Of a stretch of 64,000 bases of DNA, positions 45,691-54,375 are shown one piece after another. The stretch's first letter is position 1. Every line of letters starts with the position of its first letter. Under the pieces are notes generated by a model. It saw only the letters and a list, made by a program, of their open reading frames with translations. It was not told the DNA's origin and did not search any database. The translations under genes were made by a program, and so were the position numbers. The DNA is from Aquisphaera insulae (GTDB taxonomy: Bacteria > Planctomycetota > Planctomycetia > Isosphaerales > Isosphaeraceae). The DNA is taken from assembly GCF_011064615.1 (NCBI RefSeq), contig NZ_JAALJH010000013.1:62001-126000 (forward strand). Direction: 5' to 3'.

Positions 45691-46542
45691 ATGCAAGGCA
45701 AGGTGTGCGTGGTCACCGGCGCCAGCGCCGGAATCGGCTTCATCACCGCCCGCGAGCTGGTCCGGCAGGGCGCGAGGGTCATCGGGGTCGGCCGCTCCCC
45801 CGAACGCTGCGAGGCCGCGGCCCGGCGGATCCGGGAGGAGACGGGCTCCCGGGCGATCGAGTACCTCATCGCCGATCTTTCCTCGCAGGCGGACATCCGC
45901 CGGTTGGCGTCCGAGATCAGGGCGAAGGTCCCGCGGCTCGATGTCCTGGTCAACAACGCCGGCGGGATCTTCCTGACGAGGCAGACGACGGTCGACGGCC
46001 TGGAGTTGACGTTCGCACTCAACCACCTGGCCTACTTCCTGCTGACGAACCTGCTGCTCGATCACCTGAAGGCGAACGCCCCGGCGCGGATCGTCTGCGT
46101 GGCGTCCGCCGCGCATCGGGGAGTCCGGCTCGAGTTCGACGATCTGAACGGCGAGAAACGCTACAGCCCCTGGCGGGCCTACCAGCGATCCAAGCTCGCC
46201 AACCTCCTGTTCGTGCGGGAGCTGGCCCGTCGACTCGACAGCTCGGGCGTGACCGTGAACGCGCTCCATCCCGGATACGTGAAGACGGAGATCTTCCGCG
46301 CGGACGGGATTCGAGGATGGATCCTCCGCCGAGCCGCCGAGCTCTTCGCCATCACGCCGGAACGAGGCGCCGAGACGTCGATCTACCTGGCCGTTTCGCC
46401 CGACGTTGAAGGTGTCAGCGGCAAGTACTTCGATCGCAAGCGGCCGATCGAGACATCCTCGGCCGCCCGCGATGACGAGGCCGCGAAACGACTCTGGCAC
46501 GTCAGCGAGGAGCTGACTTCGGCTTCAGGACAATCGTCCTGA
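45691..46542 (+). CDS. Short-chain dehydrogenase/reductase (SDR)
   Basis: 283 residues. Cofactor motif TGASAGIGFITA (TGxxxGIG) with Arg further on (GVGRSPERC) suggests NADP preference. NNAGG marks the SDR core, and the catalytic Tyr/Lys is in AYQRSKLAN with Ser in VASAAH upstream. The typical HPGYVKTE follows. It resembles the retinol-dehydrogenase-like or WW-domain oxidoreductase-like SDRs. The ATG directly follows the cupin stop. The 3' end overlaps that of the convergent GH38 gene by 41 bp. Confidence 0.9.
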   Translation: MQGKVCVVTGASAGIGFITARELVRQGARVIGVGRSPERCEAAARRIREETGSRAIEYLIADLSSQADIRRLASEIRAKVPRLDVLVNNAGGIFLTRQTTVDGLELTFALNHLAYFLLTNLLLDHLKANAPARIVCVASAAHRGVRLEFDDLNGEKRYSPWRAYQRSKLANLLFVRELARRLDSSGVTVNALHPGYVKTEIFRADGIRGWILRRAAELFAITPERGAETSIYLAVSPDVEGVSGKYFDRKRPIETSSAARDDEAAKRLWHVSEELTSASGQSS

Positions 46543-49108
46543 TCTGGAACGGGGCGAAGTCCGCGCTGAGTGCCCCGTCGACGATCGCCAGCGGCTTCCT
46601 CGCGGTCTCGAGCAGGTCGGCGTCCGATGCCTCGGCCTCGAAGGCCGAGAGCCGGATCCGAGTCCCGGGCGCGGGGCGTCCGGTCGACTCGTAGAGGCGG
46701 AGGGCGATCCCGCCGTCGTCCGCCGGCTTGATCGAGGAAACGATCACGGATGGCGAGGAGACTTCGAGGAAGCCCTTCGACAGGGGCAAGTCGCCCGCGT
46801 GAGAATCGATGAGGCGGGCGACCAGGGGATGGTTGAATTCCAGCCCGGCCCGCGCCAGCCCGGCATCTCGCCAGTCGCCGAGATGGGGCAGGAGGGCATA
46901 GTGGGCCGTCCGCTCCTTGCCGATCTGAAAGGCCCCCTCCGAGCTCATCCCGGGCTCATAGCCCCCGCCGAAGCCGTAGGCCCCAAGGTTGTGCGAGCGC
47001 AGGATTGAGACCATCAGGGTGTTGTCGCTGACGACATGGCCCGGCAGGCCGGCGTTGAGGACGGCCAGGCCGTGCGTGCCGTCCCCCAGGTCCACCCAGT
47101 TCTGGGACGGGAACTCGATCCCCTCGGGCCTCTCGATCGCGCCGAAGGGGATCTCGTCGAAGCGCTTGCCGCCCTTGATCGCGGTGGGGAACAGGAGTTG
47201 ATACCGGACGTATTTCTCGTTGTTGACGAGGGTCGTCGCACAGTCGATTCGCGGGAGCTCCGCGTAGAGCCGAACCGTAGCGGCGTAGGTCCCGCCCGCG
47301 AACGGATGAGAGACGCGGTACTCCGTGAAGACCGGACCGGAGATCAGGGTCGCCGGCTCCGCCTTCTCCTCGTCGCTGAACTTCGCATCGCCGCGTGCCG
47401 GGACCGGCTGCTTGTTGCTCATCGCCACGTTGCTGCCGCCGTCGAGGCCGCGGTAGAGCTCCCAGACGTCCCCCCGGTCCTGATGGCGAGCGACGACGTT
47501 GGCCGGCCCCCGGAGCGCCTCCCAGTCGCCTTGCCGGGAACGGAGCGAGGTCATGGCACCGGTGCGGCTGTCGATCGTGATTCGGTGAAACGCATTCTCG
47601 ATCGACGGCGGGGCCGGGGCCGGGGCCGGGGGCTTCAGCGGAGTTTTCGTGGGACGGACCTGGTAGGTCCGATAGCCGAACGCGGGGACCTCGGCCGCGA
47701 CGAAGGCGACCCGGGCGGAACAGAGGCCGCCGTCCGGATAGTAGGTCGCCTCGACGAGCTGGGCGGGGCGCGTCTTGCCGGGCCCGTCCACGATCTCGAT
47801 CCCGAGGGCTCCCGGCTCGGCGAAACCGACCGTGACCTCGGTCGCGTCCGACCGAGTCCAGCTCAGGGGATTGAAAACAACGACGTGAGTTCCTTCCTCG
47901 CGGGTGAGGATCCGCGACGCCAGGGCGTTCCAGCCGTCGTCGATGATCTCGCCGGCCAGGCGGTCCGCGAATTCATAGCCGCGGATGGCATCGTCGTAGA
48001 CGTGGTCGGTCATGACGCCGGAGGCCTGGTCGTGCGTCTCGTTGAAGAGCACGGGCTCCCAGGCCCGCCAGAGGCCCTCATCGTTCACGTCGCCGCCGAG
48101 CAGTCGTGCGAGTGACGTCAGCTTCTCGGCCGTGAGCAGGCGGGTCTCCATCCGCCGCATCCACGACTTCAGCTCGATCCGGCTGCTGTAAGTCCCCTGG
48201 AAGATCGGGTTCAGCTCGCCGCGGAAGACCGGTCGATCGGTCCGGGGCGAGATCACCTTCTCGAAATCCGCGGGGGTGGCGATCTTCAGGTTGAAGGGCC
48301 GATCGGCGAGCTGATTGAAGGCCCGGACCATCGGGACGAGCTGCGGCTCCGGGAGGCCGACGTCGACGCCGGCCGGACCGGCCCGGTCCTTGCCCGGGGC
48401 GTTGGCGTCGAGCTTGTGGAAGCGGTCGATGACGAAGTCACGGAACTTCGCCGGGTCGCCGGGCGCGCCATACATCACCGCGTACGAGGCCGGCAGGTAG
48501 TAGACCGGCAGCCGGGTCCCGTCGATCCCCTCCCAGAGGAACTCGGCCGGATGGTCGCGGCGAGAAACCCCGCGCTGGGTCCAGTAGGACTGGAATCCGG
48601 CCTGGGCCATTAGCTGAGGGATCTGGGCGTGATGGCCGAAGGTGTCGATGAGCCATCCCGTGGTCACGTCGATGCCGAGCTTCTCTCGATAGTAGCCCTT
48701 GCCATACTGGATCTGGCGGACGAACGTCTCGCCACCGGGCATGTTCACGTCCGGCATGACGTCCACTCCCCCAGCGATCTGGAGCCGGCCCTCGGCCAGA
48801 TAGCGTCGGAACGCCGGCACCTGCTCCGGATACCGCTCCAGGAACGGGCGGACATACGCGACCTGGTCGAGGACGAACCGGAACTCCGGCTGCTCGCCGA
48901 GCAGCCGCATCGCCCGGAGGATGTTGGGGAGCCCCATCTCCAGGTACTCCTCGCGGGTCTTGAACACGGCGCCTTCCCAGTGGGAATGCGGGATGACCCA
49001 GAAGGTCGGCCGGCCGTCGTCGGGGGGCCCCGCGTGGCTCGGTCCGGGAGCGAGCAGTGCCGCGGCTCCGATCGCGGCGGCCAGGGCTACCAGGCTTCGA
49101 AACGTCAT
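46502..49108 (-). CDS. Glycoside hydrolase family 38 alpha-mannosidase-like protein
   Basis: 868 residues with an N-terminal signal peptide (VALAAAIGAAALLAPGPSHA). The zinc-site motif is HSHWE (H41, H43, E45), where most GH38 enzymes have HxHxD. The nucleophile motif is at GWLIDTFGHHAQIPQL (D155). The central helical bundle and the long C-terminal beta-sandwich region (FHRITIDSRTGAMTSLRSRQG) follow the GH38 pattern. It is the last gene of a six-gene minus-strand unit and lies 40 bp after the unknown secreted protein, which suggests joint action on an exported glycan. Alpha-mannosidase activity is the family norm, but the substrate and linkage are unknown. Confidence 0.88.
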   Translation of the reverse strand: MTFRSLVALAAAIGAAALLAPGPSHAGPPDDGRPTFWVIPHSHWEGAVFKTREEYLEMGLPNILRAMRLLGEQPEFRFVLDQVAYVRPFLERYPEQVPAFRRYLAEGRLQIAGGVDVMPDVNMPGGETFVRQIQYGKGYYREKLGIDVTTGWLIDTFGHHAQIPQLMAQAGFQSYWTQRGVSRRDHPAEFLWEGIDGTRLPVYYLPASYAVMYGAPGDPAKFRDFVIDRFHKLDANAPGKDRAGPAGVDVGLPEPQLVPMVRAFNQLADRPFNLKIATPADFEKVISPRTDRPVFRGELNPIFQGTYSSRIELKSWMRRMETRLLTAEKLTSLARLLGGDVNDEGLWRAWEPVLFNETHDQASGVMTDHVYDDAIRGYEFADRLAGEIIDDGWNALASRILTREEGTHVVVFNPLSWTRSDATEVTVGFAEPGALGIEIVDGPGKTRPAQLVEATYYPDGGLCSARVAFVAAEVPAFGYRTYQVRPTKTPLKPPAPAPAPPSIENAFHRITIDSRTGAMTSLRSRQGDWEALRGPANVVARHQDRGDVWELYRGLDGGSNVAMSNKQPVPARGDAKFSDEEKAEPATLISGPVFTEYRVSHPFAGGTYAATVRLYAELPRIDCATTLVNNEKYVRYQLLFPTAIKGGKRFDEIPFGAIERPEGIEFPSQNWVDLGDGTHGLAVLNAGLPGHVVSDNTLMVSILRSHNLGAYGFGGGYEPGMSSEGAFQIGKERTAHYALLPHLGDWRDAGLARAGLEFNHPLVARLIDSHAGDLPLSKGFLEVSSPSVIVSSIKPADDGGIALRLYESTGRPAPGTRIRLSAFEAEASDADLLETARKPLAIVDGALSADFAPFQIRTIVLKPKSAPR

Positions 49109-49147
49109 GGTGCGGGCTCCCGGGATGGGTGAGAGCGGGAGGAAGGA

Positions 49148-51223
49148 TCAGTTCGACGCGGCCGCGGAGGTCTCGAAATGCAGGTCGATTCGTGTAGGCT
49201 TCGCGTACGTCCCGGGGAGCCAGAGCGTCCGGCCGTCCCAGGCGAAATCGGGGCAGGGAATCCCATCGCGACGGAGGGAGAGCTTGCCGCGAGGCGCATC
49301 CTCCAGCTCGAAGACCGGATCGACGCAGGCGACCGCCGGCTGGATGGTGACCGCGACGTCGGGCCGACGGACGCGGAGCTGCGTCGCCCGTCGTTCGATG
49401 GCGTAGCCGTCGAAGGCGACCTCCGCCCCATCGAGCTTCAGCGACGGAGCCGAGGCGAAGCCGCGGGCACGCCCCAGCAGGTGATCGTCGTCCTCGTTCG
49501 TCATCCCGATCAGCCAGGCCCAGCGGCGGACGACCATGGGGCGCGACCTGCCGAGGGTGTCGATCGACGCGACATGCCGCTCGTCGATCGGCTCCGGTCG
49601 GTCCGATGCCCAGCTCATGACGCTGTTGTGGCAGGGGGTCAGCGCAACCCGGTCGTCGATCTTGGAGCCGGTCGCATTCCCGCGGGCGAGCGGCCAGTGG
49701 CTGCCCCAGTAGCAGGGCGTGACTCGCTGCCCCTGGTCCTCGAACGGGCCGTAGACGACCTTCGGGAACGCGCGATCGCCGGGGTTGAATGCGATGGCGG
49801 CCTGATCCTCGTGCCGGTTGAAGCGGAGCCGGTAAATCGAGGGCGGGGTCCCTCCCTTCGGCGCATCGACGTCGCCGCGGAGCGGGAACCGGTACGAGCG
49901 TTTCGAGCCGTCGAGCGAGAGCGCGTCGACCAGGTTCTCGGGCAGGACGTCGAACGGGTAAGTCCCCTGGGGCGTGAGGACGATGAACTCGCAGAGCTCG
50001 TAATCCGTCGTCGCGTCCGTCTTCAGCGTCACGACGCGGGTGCCGAAACCGTCGGGATAGAAGTAGTAATCCTCGACGGCCTGGTCGCCCCAGACCTTGT
50101 AGTTCAGGTCGGTCGACTCGTACGTCCAGCGGACGTGGACCCGCGAGGCCGTGGACTCGACGATCTCCACCCGGCTGTATTTCAGCTCCTTGTCCATCAG
50201 CGGCTCGACGCAGTCCACCGCCCCCTCGCGGCGGGTGATGACCTCGGCCCACTCGTAGCAGGCGCCCGTGTTGTGCAAGCCGGCCCAGAACGGGATGTAG
50301 CTGGAGCCACGCCAGAAGACGAACCGGCCGCCGTTCGGGAGCGTCACGACGACGTCCCGCAGGGACGGGTCCCAGCCCTTCTCGTAGGCCAGCGAGGAAT
50401 GGGCCCCGGTGGCCGGATCACGGACCGAGATCGGCGCGTCGTAGCGGAGCGTCGTGTAGGTCGCGCCGAAGGCGGGGAACGCCGGCGGCTTGCGGACGAT
50501 CATCACGGGGATGTCCTTCGACCAGAGTCGCGCGCCCTTACCATCGACGATCTCGACGACGAGCGTGTCGCGGTCCCGGTCGGCCGCGGGGCCGTTCAGC
50601 CGTAGATGAGCGGTCGCCGTTTCGCCTCGCGTCAAGGGCAAGAGCGCCACGGTCTCCACCGACTGCGACGCGAATCGCGCGGAGAGCCGGGCGCGTGGCT
50701 GGTCGCCGGCGCGGGACATCGCGGCGACATCCAGGTTGGCTTGTTGACCCGGCCCGAGGAGGAGCCAGCCCTCGGGGACGAGGATCGTCCCGAGATCGAC
50801 CGGATTGATTACGCTCGATGGCTCGGCGACGGCCTCGGCCTCGAAGGGGGGCCGGTCGATGACCAGGACCGTTTTGTCGATCACCGGAGAGCCTCGTCGC
50901 TCCGCCAGGATCGAGACCTCGGTCGCCCGATGGCCGATCGGGACGATCGCAACGAACGGGGGTTGGTCGGGGAATCGGACCTCGCGACCCGGCGTGGCCT
51001 CGCCATCGACCTGCTCGGAGATCCGAACGGTGCCCGCGGGCCGCGCGCTCGCCTCGATCCGGACCTCCGCGCGACGGCCTACGCGATTCAGGCCGAACGG
51101 GGGCCGCCACGGATGAGGCTGCTGGAGGCTTACCACGATCCGGGGCGCGGCGGGTTCGTCGCCCAGGCTGCCCGACGCAGGCCAGAGCCCGGCCGACAGG
51201 AGAATGAAAATGGCAGTCCTCAT
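49148..51223 (-). CDS. Unknown secreted protein in the aldolase/GH38 operon
   Basis: 691 residues with a signal peptide (IFILLSAGLWPASGSLG). The N-terminal part looks like Ig-type beta domains (RAEVRIEASARPAGTVRIS). The middle part holds an aromatic-rich stretch (GGRFVFWRGSSYIPFWAG, then WTYESTDLNYKVWG and DYYFYPDGFGTRVVTLK) typical of carbohydrate-active beta-sandwich or lyase-like folds. The C-terminus is again beta-rich. No catalytic motif is recognised. GGAGGG precedes the ATG. It lies 28 bp after the E1-beta gene and 40 bp before GH38, so a role in polysaccharide degradation or binding is likely by context. Confidence 0.78.
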   Translation of the reverse strand: MRTAIFILLSAGLWPASGSLGDEPAAPRIVVSLQQPHPWRPPFGLNRVGRRAEVRIEASARPAGTVRISEQVDGEATPGREVRFPDQPPFVAIVPIGHRATEVSILAERRGSPVIDKTVLVIDRPPFEAEAVAEPSSVINPVDLGTILVPEGWLLLGPGQQANLDVAAMSRAGDQPRARLSARFASQSVETVALLPLTRGETATAHLRLNGPAADRDRDTLVVEIVDGKGARLWSKDIPVMIVRKPPAFPAFGATYTTLRYDAPISVRDPATGAHSSLAYEKGWDPSLRDVVVTLPNGGRFVFWRGSSYIPFWAGLHNTGACYEWAEVITRREGAVDCVEPLMDKELKYSRVEIVESTASRVHVRWTYESTDLNYKVWGDQAVEDYYFYPDGFGTRVVTLKTDATTDYELCEFIVLTPQGTYPFDVLPENLVDALSLDGSKRSYRFPLRGDVDAPKGGTPPSIYRLRFNRHEDQAAIAFNPGDRAFPKVVYGPFEDQGQRVTPCYWGSHWPLARGNATGSKIDDRVALTPCHNSVMSWASDRPEPIDERHVASIDTLGRSRPMVVRRWAWLIGMTNEDDDHLLGRARGFASAPSLKLDGAEVAFDGYAIERRATQLRVRRPDVAVTIQPAVACVDPVFELEDAPRGKLSLRRDGIPCPDFAWDGRTLWLPGTYAKPTRIDLHFETSAAASN

Positions 51224-51250
51224 CGCAGTTCCCTCCCCTGGACACCTTCG

Positions 51251-52267
51251 TCAATCGCGGACGACCTTCCGCACGCCTTCGATGATCCTGGCCACGTCGG
51301 GGCGGTAGGCGTCCTCCAGGACGGGCGTGAAGGGCACGGGGACGTCCGCCGAGGCCACGCGGACGACCGGGGCGATCAGGTCGGAGCCGCAATGCTCCAT
51401 CAGGCCCGCGGCGATCTCCGCCGAGACGCCGCCGGTCCTCGGGCCTTCCTCGACGATCACGACGCGGCCGGTCTTGCGGACGGATTCGCCGATCGTGGCG
51501 TAGTCGATGGGCGCCAGGCTGCGGACGTCGATGACCTCCGCGTCGATCCCCTCGTCGGCGAGCGCCTCCGCGGCCTGCCTGGCGTAGTGGGCCATCAGGA
51601 GCCAGGCGAGGATCGTGACGTGCGAGCCCTCGCGACGGACGGCCGCCGTGTCCAGGGGGACCGTATAGTCCTCGATCGGGATGTCGCTCGTGGCGTCGAC
51701 GGCACCCGGCTCGGTCCGCGCCCCCTTCGAGCCGTACAGGAGCTTGTGCTCGAAGATCAGGACGGGATTGTCGTCGCGGACGGCCGCCTTGAGGATCCCC
51801 TTGGCGTCGAACGCATTGGAGACGGCGACGACCTTCATGCCGGGGACGCCCGTGAAGTAACGCTCCATGCTCTGGGCATGCTGCGAGCCGCGGCCCGTCG
51901 CCCCCACCGGGGCCCGCATCACCAGCGGGACCTTCACCGTGCCGCCGGACATGTAGCGGAGCTTGGCGGCGTTGTTGACGATCTGGTCCATGGCCAGGAA
52001 GAGGAAATCGCCGTACTGGACGTCGGCGATCGGCCGCATGCCGGCGATCGCGGCCCCGACCGCCGCGCCGAAGAAGCCGAGCTCGGCGATCGGCGTGTTC
52101 AGGAGGCGGTCCGGGAACTCCTCCTCGAGCCCGAGCGTGACGGTGAAGGCGCCTCCCCAGCCGCCGGGGACGGCGATGTCCTCGCCCAGGCAGAAGACGG
52201 TCGGGTCCCGTCTCATCTCCTCGGCGATCCCTTCGCGGAGCGATTCGGCGATGCTGAGTCGTCTCAT
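51251..52267 (-). CDS. 2-oxoacid dehydrogenase E1 component, beta subunit
   Basis: 338 residues. It pairs with E1-alpha to decarboxylate a 2-oxoacid or acetoin-type substrate using thiamine diphosphate. Conserved segments: FCLGEDIAVPGGWGGAF, RLLNTPIAELGFFGAAVG, DVQYGDFLFLAMDQIVNNA, KVPLVMRAPVGATGRG and EVIDVRSLAPIDYATI. It starts 14 bp after the E1-alpha stop. Sequence style resembles acetoin and branched-chain/pyruvate dehydrogenases of the heterotetrameric type; the substrate cannot be fixed from sequence alone. Confidence 0.93.
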   Translation of the reverse strand: MRRLSIAESLREGIAEEMRRDPTVFCLGEDIAVPGGWGGAFTVTLGLEEEFPDRLLNTPIAELGFFGAAVGAAIAGMRPIADVQYGDFLFLAMDQIVNNAAKLRYMSGGTVKVPLVMRAPVGATGRGSQHAQSMERYFTGVPGMKVVAVSNAFDAKGILKAAVRDDNPVLIFEHKLLYGSKGARTEPGAVDATSDIPIEDYTVPLDTAAVRREGSHVTILAWLLMAHYARQAAEALADEGIDAEVIDVRSLAPIDYATIGESVRKTGRVVIVEEGPRTGGVSAEIAAGLMEHCGSDLIAPVVRVASADVPVPFTPVLEDAYRPDVARIIEGVRKVVRD

Positions 52268-52280
52268 TCTCGGCGTGTCC

Positions 52281-53288
52281 TTAGGCGAGGACGTCGGTCG
52301 TCAGGTCGTCCGTCGTGGGCAGGGGCTGGCGTTTGGCCTCGGTCACGGCCCGTTGGAAGTCCTCCCGAACCTCGCGGCGGATCGATTCCAGGCGCGCGGC
52401 GTCGGCGAGCCCGGCCTCGATCAGTTGGGTCCCGAACCGTTCGATCGGATCGCGCTGCAGCCATGCCTCGCGCTCGTCCTTGGGCTGGTAGTGGCACGGG
52501 TCGCGGCGGGAGTGGCCGGTCCGTCGATAGGTGAGGAGCTCGAGCAGGACGGGCCCCCGGCCGGCCCGGCAATCGGCCGCGGCGGCGAGAGCCGCCTCGT
52601 GGACGGCCAGGACGTCGTTCCCGTCGACCGTCTCCGCGCGGATGCCGTAGGTGGCGGCCCGCTCCGCGATCCGGGTGTTCCGCATCACCAGGTCCACCCG
52701 GGTCGAGGCGCCGTAGAGGTTGTTCTCGCAGACGAAGATCGCGGGCAGGTCCCAGATGGCCGCCAGGTTCACGCCCTCGTGGAAGGCGCCCTCGGCGACC
52801 GCCCCGTCGCCGAAGAAGCAGGCGACGACGGTCGGCAGCTTCCGCATCTTGTAGGCGAGCGCCATGCCCGCCGCCAGCGGGATCCCGCCGCCGACGATCG
52901 CGATGCCGGGCACCATCCCCTTGTCCATGTCGCCGACGTGCATCGAGCCGCCCTTGCCCTTGCAGCAGCCCGTCGAGGCGCCGAAGAGCTCGAAGAGGAG
53001 CGACTCGACCGAGAGCCCCTTGGCCAGCGCATGGCCGTGGCCGCGGAAGGTCGAGGTGATGAAGTCCGTCTCCTTGAGGGCGGAGCAGACGCCCACGGCG
53101 GTCGCCTCCTGGCCCTGGCACTGGTGGATCGTGCCGGGCATCGAGCCTTCCAGGAAGAGGAACTTCACCCCGTCCTCGAACTCGCGGATCGTGACCATCC
53201 GCTCGTATAGTCCCAGGAGGAATCCCTCGGGGTACCGGCCGAACTCGCGGGGCGTTGTACGCTCGGGTGTCTCGATGGAGTGGGGCAT
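52281..53288 (-). CDS. 2-oxoacid dehydrogenase E1 component, alpha subunit
   Basis: 335 residues. The thiamine diphosphate motif FFGDGAVAEG followed by FVCENN (about residues 158-190) is complete. GCCKGKGGSMHVGD and the phosphorylation-loop segment TYRRTGHSRRDPCHY are typical of E1-alpha; in the latter a His binds the cofactor phosphate. It lies 31 bp after the E2 gene and 14 bp before the E1-beta gene. There is no E3 (dihydrolipoamide dehydrogenase) gene in the operon, so E3 must be shared with another complex. Confidence 0.93.
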   Translation of the reverse strand: MPHSIETPERTTPREFGRYPEGFLLGLYERMVTIREFEDGVKFLFLEGSMPGTIHQCQGQEATAVGVCSALKETDFITSTFRGHGHALAKGLSVESLLFELFGASTGCCKGKGGSMHVGDMDKGMVPGIAIVGGGIPLAAGMALAYKMRKLPTVVACFFGDGAVAEGAFHEGVNLAAIWDLPAIFVCENNLYGASTRVDLVMRNTRIAERAATYGIRAETVDGNDVLAVHEAALAAAADCRAGRGPVLLELLTYRRTGHSRRDPCHYQPKDEREAWLQRDPIERFGTQLIEAGLADAARLESIRREVREDFQRAVTEAKRQPLPTTDDLTTDVLA

Positions 53289-53318
53289 GCGGCGCCTCGT
53301 GGTTGCCGTTTCGGACGG

Positions 53319-54374
53319 TCAGAACGACTCCAGCTCGCGGACGATCGAGCCCAGGAAGGCCGCCGCGGCACGGCCGCTGGCGACCCGGTGATCGACCGAG
53401 AGCGTCAGGTTCACGCGATCCTGGACGACGACGCGGCCCTTCTCCACGACCGCCGCGGCCGCGATGGTCCCCACGGCCAGTATCGACGCCTCGGGCGCGT
53501 TCACGATGGCCGCGAACGACTCCACCCGCGAGCCGCCGAGGTTGGACACGGTCATGCTCGCCGGCGACGGCTGGCGCGCCTTCTGGTCGCCGGATCGGAT
53601 CCGCTCGACCTGGGATCGGATCTCCTCGGAGACCCGGTCGAGGTCCTTGCCGCCCGGATCCTCGACCCGGATCGTGAAGAGCTCGCCCTCGTGATCGACG
53701 GCCACGCCGACGGCGTTCTCCCCGTGCGGCTCCAGGCGGTCGCCGGCGAATCGGTGGGCGAACCGGGGATGCTCACGCAGCGCCCGCGCGGCCGCGATGA
53801 CGAAGAAGGCGTCCCAGGCCGGCTTCGGGCCCTCGCTCGAGTTCCTCCGCGCGACCATCCGCCCCGCGTCGGCGGAGGACTGGACGTAGAAATGCGGGAC
53901 CGTGCTCTTGATCTCCTGCATCCGCCGCGCCACGACCCGTTCGGCCAGGCTCAGGGGCAGGGAGTCACGCCCGTCGGCCGGGGCCGGGATCGCCTTCCGG
54001 TCGCGATTGCGAGCGAAGAACGAGGTCCGGCCGGCGCCGGCGTGCGAAACCGTGGCCGGCCGAGGAATCGGACTCGCCGGCGCGATCGCGACGGGGGCGA
54101 TCGGCGGCGAGGAGACCTCTTCGGGGCCGGCCGCGGAATCCGTCGAGAAGGTCGCGATCGGTGCGCCGGCGAGGACCTCGTCCCCCTCACGCACGAGGAG
54201 CCCCACCAGTTGCCCGGAGATCGTGGATTCGACCTCCATCGTGGCCTTGTCCGTCTCGACTTCCAGGATCGGCTGGCCGCGGGCAATGTCGTCGCCGGCG
54301 GCCGCCAGCAATCGAACGACCTTCATCGGCGACCCGGTCGTCGCGAGGTCGGGCATCCGCATGGACGTTTCCAA
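53319..54374 (-). CDS. 2-oxoacid dehydrogenase E2 acyltransferase (lipoyl domain protein)
   Basis: 351 residues. The N-terminal lipoyl domain carries the lipoylated Lys in VETDKATMEVES (K43). A Pro/Ala linker follows, then a basic peripheral-subunit-binding-like stretch and the catalytic domain (RVVARRMQEIKSTVPHFYV, SNLGGSRVESFAAIVN). The active-site signature is DHRVASG (residues 328-334) where HxxxDG is usual, so the Asp is replaced by Ser. The TTG at 54374 is the probable start because GGAGG sits 6 bp upstream; an ATG at 54362 is the alternative. One base separates it from the aldolase stop. Shorter than E2p of most bacteria, with a single lipoyl domain. Confidence 0.9.
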   Translation of the reverse strand: METSMRMPDLATTGSPMKVVRLLAAAGDDIARGQPILEVETDKATMEVESTISGQLVGLLVREGDEVLAGAPIATFSTDSAAGPEEVSSPPIAPVAIAPASPIPRPATVSHAGAGRTSFFARNRDRKAIPAPADGRDSLPLSLAERVVARRMQEIKSTVPHFYVQSSADAGRMVARRNSSEGPKPAWDAFFVIAAARALREHPRFAHRFAGDRLEPHGENAVGVAVDHEGELFTIRVEDPGGKDLDRVSEEIRSQVERIRSGDQKARQPSPASMTVSNLGGSRVESFAAIVNAPEASILAVGTIAAAAVVEKGRVVVQDRVNLTLSVDHRVASGRAAAAFLGSIVRELESF

Positions 54375-54375
54375 G

